A DNA stretch of 64,000 bases from Trigonopsis variabilis (Eukaryota; Ascomycota; Trigonopsidomycetes; Trigonopsidales; Trigonopsidaceae), in contig PPXM03000010.1 of NCBI GenBank assembly GCA_003707065.3, positions 462,853 through 526,852 of the forward strand, written 5' to 3'. The notes beneath the pieces are model-generated. The model did no database searches. It saw only the letters and a program-made list of their open reading frames with translations, and was not told the DNA's origin. The position numbers and the translations under genes are program-made. Below are positions 10,875 through 19,998 of the stretch, in pieces (within the stretch, counting starts at the first letter, position 1; each line of letters opens with the position of its first letter).

Positions 10875-12058
10875 ATGACAACGACCTTTAAGCCCGGTTT
10901 TCGATATTTCAGTCAATCTTGTGTTCAGCACCAAATAAGAAGCGTCACTGAATTGACAGAGAGGCAGCTCCCGAGATATGAAGGTAGTTTGGGCGGACGC
11001 ACCCATTATCTAATCCTTAGGCGAAGGCCGGCTCCGCAGAGTTGTTTGGCCTCGAGGCAAGGCAAAGAATGTTTTTATTGTAAAAAAGCCCTTTCAAGAT
11101 TCGACACGGAAATGTATGGAAGAGTTGATAAAGTATAGAAGTCCAGACTTGGTTGAGCTGACAGGACTAGATTCATGACAAGAGAGTATGACGAAGCCAA
11201 GATCATTGTGGAACCTGATGCCGGAGAAGAATTAGAAAACCGAGTCGACTGTGATCTATATACCGGTAAACACGAACTTTATAGGTTTGTTAACTTGTTA
11301 TAGGGTCAATTGTGAAGATACGAGAAAAAGCCGATGCACTGGTGACACTTGGAGGAGACGGGACGGTTCTGCATTCCGCTTCGATTTTTGCAACTGATGA
11401 GATTCCCCCTATGCTAAGCTTCAGTTTAGGAACTTTAGGCTTCTTATTACCTTTTCCTTTTTCAAAATTCCGTCAAGCATTTGCCGATTTGTATGGGGGA
11501 GGACGAGCGCTAGAGCGAATCAGGCTTCAGAGCATACCTTCTCATGGAATGAACTACGTAAATGGAGTATCACCGCCGCTTCAATCACGCTATGTTCTTA
11601 ATGAGGTGGTCCTCCATCGTGGAAAGAGCCCACATTTGAGCATCATGGATATCTATATCGATGATCATCATTTGACCGAAGCTATAGGTGATGGGATCAT
11701 CATTTCCACTCCTACAGGCTCCACTGCTTATAGTTTATCTGCTGGTGGTAGTATTATCCACCCAGGCGTTCCCTGTATTCTCATCACTCCTATCTGTCCC
11801 CGGTCTCTCTCATTCAGGCCTTTGGTCATACCAGTGACTTCGCTCGTCAAAATTGTTTTATCTGAGAAAAATCGAGGGACTGCCCAGTACATCGTCGATG
11901 GACGAGAATTGGGTGAACTGAGACGTCAGGATGGCGTAACCATCCATCATCCTTCGAGTTCTCAGACTAGTTTATGGGCTATGACCAATGGTGACAGTGA
12001 CTGGGTGACAGGGTTGAACGGCCTACTTGGGTTTAATATGTCTTTCCGAGGAAGGTGA
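10875..12058 (+). CDS. POS5: NAD(H) kinase, mitochondrial Pos5 type
   Basis: Phosphorylates NADH/NAD+ to supply NADP(H), in the mitochondrial matrix for the Pos5 type. Four exons: 10875-10983, 11021-11132, 11171-11265 and 11304-12058; the introns are 37, 38 and 38 nt. Splicing gives 356 residues and joins frames that are otherwise interrupted. The N-terminus is basic and hydroxylated (mitochondrial presequence-like), followed by NVFIVKKPFQDSTR, the typical start of the kinase domain. The diagnostic GGDGT motif (LVTLGGDGTVLH) sits at the start of exon 4, with the downstream STPTGSTAYSLSAGG motif. The starting ATG at 10875 lies 136 nt after the end of ALA synthase on the same strand. Mitochondrial placement is inferred from the N-terminus and similarity to Pos5. 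Confidence 0.92.
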
Positions 12059-12707
12059 CCGGCAATCATTGTCAAACCGATGTAGTATATCCCACGAATG
12101 ACTCCAATTTGAATCCAACCGATCCTCTAGGGTCATCTCCCTTGAAAATTTGACTAAATCTCTTCCTGCGTACGGTGTAAACAATTTTACATCTTCTTTT
12201 AGCTTGATTAGCTTCTAAGACCTGTCAGAGTCGTTTTCATCACTCGTAACTAGCTAAACTCAAAAATAAATTTCAGGCTTTGCGATTTTTCTATTGTCCT
12301 ATATTTCGTGTATTAGATTGCATTATGTATGTCCACGAGCTTCCTCCTCTATATGTATTATATATATTATATGAATTTTTTGTCTGCTATCCACAAATCA
12401 AATCGAATGTAAGTGGATATATCTATCTACCGGTATCCCAGCAGATCAGTCTTGTTCAGAAAGCCTCCTTTCTTTAGTAATGGCTATAAAGAGAGTTCTA
12501 TCGTGAGAAGAGTTTTGATGGTGATCTCAGGAGTCTATCTATATTCTAGAGGCTTGTGGTCAAGGCCTTCTTCCACAGCAAACGCATTTCTCTACTTTCA
12601 CAAAATGGAGACTCATTATTCAACTTCAAAGCTGTATAGAAAGTCTTCTTTGTTTTGGGGATACCTACCAAGCGACCGTTGTCAGGCAGACGAGCCCCTT
12701 ACAGCCA
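12059..12707. other. Intergenic region, no gene seen
   Basis: About 0.65 kb between two plus-strand genes. AT-rich with an alternating TATATAT tract near 12350-12372. A longer frame (12413-12850) overlaps the next gene in another frame and has no recognisable similarity. Probably the 3' region of the NADH kinase gene and the promoter of the next gene. Confidence 0.4.
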
Positions 12708-13067
12708 ATGAGAAACTCCATGATGGAATCGTTCCACTTGCCTTACACCATGCGACCAAGTCTTGTCAACGCTATGCGACCCTCAATCGTTCGAATGAAT
12801 GCTGCCAAGCCTGGCTTTATTCGCAGATATATCGGCGAGATTCCTGCTGAGGTCTACCCTTTATGTAAGTCTAGAAATGATTGGAGTGCTGACCAGCAGT
12901 TGCTGCTATGAGTGTCGCTTTAGGTGGTAGGTCTATTAGGATGGTACTAATCTAATGAATTTCTAGCTGGCGTGTATTTCACTTATAGACATCTTCGTTA
13001 TGATAACTTACGTCTCACTCGAAAAGGTCACAACGAGACAAACTATAGCACTTCAGAGGAGCATTAA
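12708..13067 (+). CDS. NADH-ubiquinone reductase complex 1 MLRQ/NDUFA4-like subunit
   Basis: Small inner-membrane protein of the fungal MLRQ (NDUFA4/B12D) family, associated with respiratory complex I or IV. Three exons: 12708-12864, 12900-12926 (27 nt) and 12967-13067. The introns are 35 and 40 nt; the second donor could be 12924 (GTGGTA) instead of the more regular GTAGGT at 12927. The product is 94 residues from ATG 12708, or 80 from ATG 12750; the latter starts directly with a basic, acid-free targeting sequence. The family core PAEVYPL, a single membrane segment crossing both splice junctions, and the YRHLR...LRLTRKGH tail are visible. Identification rests on this core, which only becomes continuous after splicing. 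Confidence 0.82.
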
Positions 13068-13289
13068 ATGTATTTGATTATATGAAGTTGTCAATCATGG
13101 TCTTATAGCGTACTATAGTGGTATCGTATACAGAGCACTGGAAAGCGTTTGCCCTATAATTGAGTTGATGCAGTTATTCGATGTGTTCCGCTTTGATTGG
13201 ATTGGACCAAAGGATCAGTTAACAATGAAACACAATGAAGAAAATGAGATAGTTCGATTCCTTTTGGGGTTTGTAAAGTCTTCACATCA

Positions 13290-13695
13290 TTAAGAGATTT
13301 CCGCGCTCTGTTTCGCATGCCAACCTTCTTGATCCCACACTGACTTGTAAGTGTTTTTCTCCTTGTTCCAACTCACCAGCCTTTTTACTATCCAGCCCTT
13401 CAAAATCTGATTCTTGATCTTTGAATTTCTGGACTTTGATCACTCGCCCACCCAATACACTTTGATCCATATTATCAGCTGCATCCTCGGCGCTTTCTGA
13501 ATCTCCAAACTCGATATAACCAATTGCAGTCGCACGGCCTTGCTGAGGAGGATTGGTTCGAATCTGAAGGATATCGCCGAAGGTAATGAACAAGTCCTTC
13601 AAGTAATCCTGAGTGATTGCTGATTCTAATCCCACTAAAGTTAGGCCACTATACTTTATATACTCACAAATTTGTATCGTCGCTTTTTCAGACAT
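13290..13695 (-). CDS. Small RRM protein similar to the cyclophilin Cyp33 (PPIE) RNA-binding domain
   Basis: Nuclear-type RNA-binding protein with one RRM and no isomerase domain; fungi carry such stand-alone relatives of the Cyp33/PPIE N-terminal domain. Three exons: 13695-13668, 13634-13377 and 13339-13290, introns 33 and 37 nt. The 111-residue product begins MSEKATIQILGLE, where LGLE replaces the usual VGGLD of the RNP2 strand. The RRM continues through RNP1-like AIGYIEFGD and GRVIKVQK, and ends with a short linker and the sequence KKAVWDQEGWHAK, matching the W-Q-E-G tail conserved in this fungal group. It is divergent to the upstream region of the SNF2 helicase. Function in splicing or transcription is inferred from the family only. 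Confidence 0.85.
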
Positions 13696-13724
13696 GTGGC
13701 GGTCTATCAATCGGTCTATCGTTG

Positions 13725-14095
13725 ATGTTGAGTCGTTGCTATTCAGAGACTAACTGCAACGAAGCCGGTATTAGGGGCTTAGATGATGTGTTAGCGCGAT
13801 TAGCAATCCTTACTGAGAAGGGCAGGAAAAAGACACTCTTTGGGTTCAAAGCACAAGGTACCGAATATGCGGGCAGAGAAGGCGGTGGAGATATTGGAAT
13901 GGGAGTCCGTAGTGCGTAAAATCATAGAGAGTGTTATGGGATTGAGAATGTTGTATCAGCTGAATCTTGAAACTGTACAGTTGGAATCGATAAATATACG
14001 TTTATATCCACTCGCTATGCCAATGAAGAGGTTTTTGTAATCAGTGCGGGCTGTTGCATCTCTACTCCCAAGTGGCTCTATTCTCCTATGAATGA
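13725..14095 (+). other. Unresolved 5' part of the helicase gene or separate small frame
   Basis: Three overlapping plus frames look partly coding: 13725-13919 (64 codons from ATG, rich in Gly/Arg/Lys at the end), 13840-14040, and a frame ending just after 14095 that contains EEVFVISAGCC...WLYSPMNEW. None joins the helicase frame at 14096 through a GT-AG intron of the usual length. Either there are exons I could not place, or a single-base frame error lies near 14090-14120. Confidence 0.3.
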
Positions 14096-17000
14096 ATGGG
14101 CGGGACATCATTGAGTCGGCTACAGCTGATCGCTCAGATCACTAATGATCTTGACAATCTTATTCGGCTTGGAAGTATTCATATACCATGCTCAATTAAA
14201 ATATCTCCTCGGCCTTGCGAAGCACCCGATGGATGGTACTGGCTGCCAGAATTATCTAATGATATTGACAAGGCCAACAGTCCGAATGAATTGAAACAGA
14301 TAGCGGAGGCCTTAAGACTATTATTAGCCAACCAGGAGATCAAGGTGACTTTCCGGGCTTTTGAGCATCATTATCTGCTACGAGTGTATATTATCCCGCA
14401 AGATATTGAAGGAAGGCGCCATTTATTTCCCAAGTCATCAAAAAATGATCTGGTAAAGTACTGGGGCATTTTAATCGACGCTTTGGATGCTTCTTTGGAA
14501 GCATGGGATGGGCTTGAGAATCCGTCGAGTCCTCTTCGCTTATCAGAAGTGATCAAATCAAAACATTATCCCTCCAGCTTGTTTAATATCTACAATTCAC
14601 TGCCTTCCCCAAGTCTCAATTTACTAACTATCAGACAACCTCTATTGTACGATCTACTGCACTCTACTCTGAATGACGAAGTCCTGGGTTTAAAGTCAGA
14701 GTTATATAATTATCAACGCGAAGCGGTTGCGTCAATGTTATATAGAGAGTTAGTACCTCGATATTATCCTCTGCCTACTGTACGAACTGTCATTACTCCT
14801 CTTGAGTCCAAAGGGTATTATCTAGACCATGGATCACCTTTAAGTAACCAAAATTGGACATTTCACCGGTATCCAGAAACATACCGTTCTCCAAAAGGCG
14901 GTGTTCTTGCAGAGAATATGGGTGTGGGTAAGACATTGATCTGTTTAGCTTTAATATGCCTGTCGCGAGATCAACTGAGCATCGCACCCCAATTATATCA
15001 ACTAGTTGATAAATCTAAGCAATCGTTCCCTTCTCTCATGTGCCTTTGTGCCAAGTCTATCCAGGCCAATGGCGTCACCTGGCGAGACTACGAGAGTGAA
15101 CTATCTTCTCAATGTATTGCTAGTATCCAGAATGCGAAAGGGTTCTATTATCTACCACCTCCTTTTTCTAAATCCAAGAGACATAGAATTAATATCCAAG
15201 GTGAAACTAAAAAAATATTCCTCAGTACAGGAACGCTAGTCATTTGCCCGGATACTTTATTAGACCAGTGGCGCAATGAGATTCTAAAACATGTCAAGTC
15301 AGACTACTTATCAATTATTTACCTTTCTCAAAAGGATCCAATACCGAGTCCCCAAGAACTGGCCGACTATGACTTGATCCTCATCACGCTGAGTAGATTC
15401 AGTAAAGAAGCTGATTCCAATAGCGTTGGATGGTTTGAAGCAAATTGCAAGTGTACCTATAAAGGCTCCAGTCGTCATATTGTGCACACATGTCAGCATC
15501 CCCCGAAACGGCCATCGCCATTAAGTGAGGTTCACTGGAAACGTCTCATTGTGGATGAAGGACATAGTATGAGCTCGCCTTCTACCCGTGCTATCTCTTT
15601 AGCTTCTAAACTGCTGGTCGATCGTCGTTGGGCAGTCACAGGGACTCCCACAAAAGGACTAGTCAATGTGGATGGCGGTGCTCCATTCGGAAGATCTAAT
15701 GAATCGCTTGATCTACGAAAGTTGAAGGTGATTGTAACAGAATTCCTTCAGATGGAACCCTGGTGGAGTAGTGAAAAGGGTCAACTAGGTGGGCTGAAAT
15801 CTCGCCATCTCTGGAATAAGCTTGTCGAGCGACCCTTTTTCCAAGGTTTGACGAGCCCAATAGAGCATATTCTAGAAGGAATAATTATACGTCATCAATA
15901 TGATGACATAAAACGAGAAATTGAGCTTCCTTCTTTGTATTCGACAGTGGTTCTGTTAGATCAGAGTCGGCATAATCGCCTTATCATGAATCTTTTTACT
16001 GCCATGATTGTTACAAATGCTGTCACTAGCGAGCGAAAAGATCAAGACTATCTTTTTCATCCAGTGAATAGAAGTCATCTTCGTCGCCTGATAGCGAACT
16101 TGGAGAATGCTACCTTCTACTGGTCTGGATTCTCGGTCAAAGATATTGAAGGAATGGTAGAAATTTGTCAACGCAACATTATGGAACGAAAAGCTCGGTA
16201 TAGCAGTGAGGATATTTATCTGCTGAAACAGGCTATCAGATATGGAAGCGAAGCGCTGCAAGATTCAGTGTGGAGAGCGACAACCGAGAGTCACGAAATG
16301 GGTAGGTTTCTTCTTTCATGACTTCAATTTACATTAATTAGGTTATTTTATTACAAATGTTCCTTTAACTCTTCAGCGTCATGCCTTGGTGCCTTGTGTC
16401 GACCGACGTTTTTATTCCGAAGGGACTTTGCTCAGCGGTCCTCAGATATTGTATATTCAAGATTATACAGCTAAAAATTGCTATAAGAATGATGATAATC
16501 TGATTGCTGGGCTGGATGGCGATCTTGAGAACCAACAAACTGCTTTCCTTCCCAGGGAGGAGAAATCCAGCCATGGAAGGAACATAGTAGATATAAGCAC
16601 TATGGCAAGCCCCAAGAAATCTCGAGTGGATAGGAGCTCAAAAACTAGCTCCAAAAAGCTCCGAATGCTAGACTTAGATACCGAGGCTCATCGAGCTACT
16701 ATTGAAAGCACCCTGGACCCTAATTCGAAGCTTAACCTTCTTAAGGTTAAGACTACCAATTCGACAAAACTGACATACCTGGTAGCGAAGTTGAAAAATA
16801 TTTCCGAAAAGAGTGATGAGAAAGCAATCGTATTTTATGAGCATGGTGACAGCGCCTATTACTTGGCCGAAGCACTGGAGATTGTTGGCATCAAACATCT
16901 TATTTATGCGACAAATCTCTCCCCAGCAAGACGGTCTCAATATGTTGTCACATTTAATACGAGCGACCGGTTTCGGGTTCTGATAATGGATATCAGACTT

Positions 17001-17423
17001 GCTGCTCACGGACTTAACTTGTCTACAGCAAGTCGGATATTCATCATTACTTTTATCTGGAATCCTTCCGTTGAGGCTCAAGCGATGAAGAGAGCCCATA
17101 GAATCGGCCAGACCAGACCGGTATATGTCGAGACGTTAGTATTAAAAGATACAATAGAAGAATCATTATACCAGCGGCGAATGGCACTGTCTGATGAAGA
17201 ATTACAGCGTCATGAAACTGCTACTGATGACTTTGGGACCAGGGATATAATTGAACATATGCGGTTCCACGACTCTTTTGACGGACATAATACTATCGAT
17301 CGTGGCTGGCCTGTCCTTGCTTCTTTACCGTTGGAACGATATGCTGAATCCGATTTGGTTGATTCAGCTTTTTTAGAGCGTCCATTACCAAAAAAAAAAA
17401 AAAGGAAAATTCTCTTCAAGTGA
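14096..17423 (+). CDS. SNF2-family DNA-dependent ATPase/helicase, fungal-specific group
   Basis: Nuclear SWI2/SNF2 translocase of a fungal-specific, little-characterised group, related in its helicase core to Rad5-like proteins. Two exons are clear: 14096-16301 and 16342-17423, separated by a 40-nt intron (ATG-G joined to GT-TAT), giving 1095 residues from the ATG at 14096; the true start is probably further upstream. Features: Walker A GGVLAENMGVGKT (about residues 272-284), Walker B box VDEGH (about 486), motif III-type AVTGTPTKG, and in exon 2 the C-terminal helicase motifs V and VI (HGLNLSTASR and RAHRIGQTRPV). It ends with PKKKKRK, a strong nuclear localisation signal encoded by a run of 14 A. 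No RING finger is visible between the two helicase halves, unlike Rad5. Confidence 0.85.
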
Positions 17424-18661
17424 TCATTTGATTCTTATGATAGTGATTAAAATGATGAATTGGTCCGTGGATGTCCACCTTCTTTTATGATTATCGTGCA
17501 CAATAAAACAAGGTGATTAGTTGTAGAAGTGTTTACTCGAGTAATAGTTAGCTTGTGAAGCTTGTGCTGGCAGATATGACGGAGAGTTCTCGTCAACAGT
17601 GCTCTCATTCTTGAATTTCTACTTTCAATATCTCAAAATTCATCTATCTTTGACCTTAAGCACTCTACGATTAGTATTGGGCACTACCGAAGGGAAGAAT
17701 ACTGAAATCTCTTCTATGTTTGGAGTGATCATTTCACAGGCAATGAACTTATTCTATTTAATTCTAGCTAAAGTGTTCCAACTCAAGTTATTAGTGAAAA
17801 AGATTATATTAGCGAAAAAATGCTCCAAAAGACAGAAGACAGTAACCTGTTTGTCTAACGACTTCATAAGAAGCCGGTCGAAGATAGGTTGGAGAGGCTG
17901 TCCCATCAGGCGACTAGAGGTTAGACTTTTGTTTTCCTTTTATATTCTTTTCATATCGGTCTTTATTTTATTTTATTTTTATTTTCTCTCTATTTAGTGA
18001 CACATACATCAGTAGTCTTCTCCAAGGGAAATAAATGGTCGCAAAGCCGCAAATTTTTTTGGTATTAGTCCCTATTTAATGTACACTAACTAGCGTTTTC
18101 CAAAGGATATGATCGTAAAGCCAGCGAAAAATCTTGAGAGTTACATTATTTTACCATATGTATAAAAGAAACTGCGTCAAGGGCTACTCCGCTAAGTAGC
18201 GGGGCGCTCTCCTCTAGACCTCCCCCAGTATATCTTTTTCTACGCTTCGCGAAGCATCACTCAGGCAGAACGGTTGATGTTTCGTTCGGGATGATAGCGT
18301 GATTGACTTTCCAAATGCCGCCTGATGCTGAGCATGCGACCATGTTCTGAGCCAACCGGGTCCAACGATCCACTCGTCAGGAGTTAGATGAGTTGCACTG
18401 GAGCTGCTTCACGAGTCGGCACCCAACCCGCAGATGGTCTTTAGAGTCGGCCGCCTCGTTACACAGCTGGTAGTTGAGCTGGTGTGCTAAGGCCTGCCTG
18501 GAAGACTCGAAAATCGCCCATTCAGGGTTAAAGCGGTCCACTGTCTTCAGTTTGTCTAGCGTACTGAGGTGCACAATCTCCCCAGTTACTACATACGAGT
18601 TATACCAAAATTAAGGATAATGGAACCCCTTCATAGTTGCAAAATAAGCTGTTTTGATAAA
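17424..18661. other. Gene-poor region with hairpins and decayed open frames
   Basis: About 1.2 kb after the helicase. A Leu/Phe/Lys-rich plus frame (17599-17997) looks like AT-rich noise. From about 18180 to 18600 base composition becomes more GC-rich, two hairpins occur, and the minus strand has a 66-codon frame (18574-18377) followed, in another frame, by a further open stretch (about 18370-18210). This may be a decayed coding element; I do not recognise it. Confidence 0.4.
18183..18255. repeat. Two strong inverted repeats (hairpin pair)
   Basis: GCTACT at 18183-18188 pairs with AGTAGC at 18195-18200, and the overlapping CCGCTA (18189-18194) pairs with TAGCGG (18197-18202), so two alternative hairpins exist in the same 20 bases. 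About 40 nt further, GCTTCGCGAAGC (18244-18255) is a perfect 12-bp palindrome. They lie in a GC-richer patch upstream of the tRNA gene. Confidence 0.65.
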
Positions 18662-18751
18662 TCGGTCATAGTTTAGTGGCTAGAATTTCCGCCTGTCAGA
18701 CACGTGATAGTCAGAGCGCGGGAGACCCGGGTTCAATTCCCGGTGACCGAG
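18662..18751 (+). tRNA. tRNA-Asp (GTC) with an 18-nt intron
   Basis: The 7-bp acceptor stem TCGGTCA (18662-18668) pairs fully with TGACCGA (18744-18750), followed by the discriminator G. The T arm is CCGGG-TTCAATT-CCCGG. The anticodon loop CTGTCAC carries GTC at 18695-18697. An 18-nt insert at 18699-18716, directly after position 37, must be removed to restore the 5-bp anticodon stem; its first three bases, GAC, can pair with the anticodon, as is usual in nuclear tRNA introns. The mature tRNA is 72 nt before CCA addition. Exact intron ends could shift by a base. Confidence 0.93.
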
Positions 18752-18755
18752 ATAC

Positions 18756-18761
18756 TTTTTT
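18756..18761 (+). terminator. RNA polymerase III terminator (T6)
   Basis: Six consecutive T begin five bases after the tRNA-Asp 3' end, the standard position of a Pol III stop. Confidence 0.85.
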
Positions 18762-19925
18762 ATTCTTCAACATTTCTTTCTGCATATTATCTGTATTTAA
18801 GGGAATAATATGAGCATTCTTCTAAGTGTCTTTTTTTTTAGTGCAGTCTCTTGGAACGTAGCTCATGGGAATACGGTTGTGCTTCTCCCTTACCGCTGAT
18901 GATTAATTTTTCAGAAGAGGCAACCTTTCCTATGAAAACATTGACATTTATTGTTCCCTCCTCATTTTTAATTAACAGCGATCACTGAGAATAACCGATT
19001 TGGTTCATACACGGGGCTGTTATGTATATCACTTGTTTGGTTTTTGTTTTCATAGTCATTCCTACTTTCCTTATACTAATGGAATGTTTCTGTCAAGTAC
19101 AATACAGGGACGGGGGGTCACACAAGATTTCAAGGTGCGGCAAGTGAAATGAGATATGGTTGGGTGTTTCCAGATTAGTGTCCACTTCGCAGAATAGAGA
19201 CTTATTTGATCACGATGGCACCACTGAAAAATTCTCAGCTGCACGCAATCCAGAAGTCAGGTTCTACTTTTCTTTTTCGATAAATTTTATCCATAGACTT
19301 AGCCATGGTACCTTCACTTATTTTGTATCTGCATTACGTAGATGGACCGTATAGGTAACGGTTGAGATTGTGGAGCAAAGGCGGATCGGTCATGTATCTG
19401 CGCAAACAATGTAGACACTAGACTGTGACGACTGGCCCATTGCTGATGACGGCCATAACAGAAAGGCCAAAAGGCAAAACGACGAATATAAGAGTACAAA
19501 TCCAGACTAAACGATAACGATTGAAACATATCTAGGCAGTGCAAACGAGAAAGAACCAAACATGAAGGACGTAATTGGGTCTCTTTGCTAGCGAGAAAGA
19601 TTGCCCATGGATTTCATATGGAGCCGCACAAGCAAGGAAGGACAAAAGAAAAAGTACAAAACGGTAGTGATCCAAGCAGACGGATGAGACTAGGAAGAAG
19701 GAGGGGCGGGTGATTAAAGGGATAGATAAATGATAAAACAAAAGACAAAGAACGTATATATGATAGCCAGATAAAACAATTAAGGATGGAGTAATTAAAG
19801 CTACACAAAGTTGAGAAAATGGACGAAGGGGAGCAAAGAGCTCGAAAAGAGAAGATGGAGTAAGCGAAAGGAGAAATAAAGATGATGAATTGACTAATTA
19901 GAAAGATGCAGACACTACTAAATAG
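18762..19925. other. Intergenic region upstream of the P450 gene
   Basis: About 1.2 kb without a supported gene. Minus-strand frames between 19314 and 19961 are hydrophobic, low in diversity and arise from the purine-rich plus strand. It leads to a TATA element and the P450 start. Confidence 0.45.
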
Positions 19926-19933
19926 TATATAAA
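19926..19933 (+). promoter_or_regulatory. TATA box of the P450 gene
   Basis: TATATAAA occurs 73 nt before the P450 start codon, a sensible distance for a fungal core promoter. No other evidence was available. Confidence 0.45.
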
Positions 19934-19998
19934 GGGAGAATTTTCTTGACAAACGATCCATCCTACTTTTACTTCGTTCTACAGCCCTCAGCTTTCCA

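Noticed and set aside
12413-12850. 145-codon plus frame overlapping the MLRQ-like gene
   Set aside because: The other frame in the same place encodes the family core after splicing; this one resembles nothing.
17599-17997. 132-codon plus frame rich in Leu, Phe and Lys
   Set aside because: AT-driven composition, no domain, no splice context and no similarity noticed.
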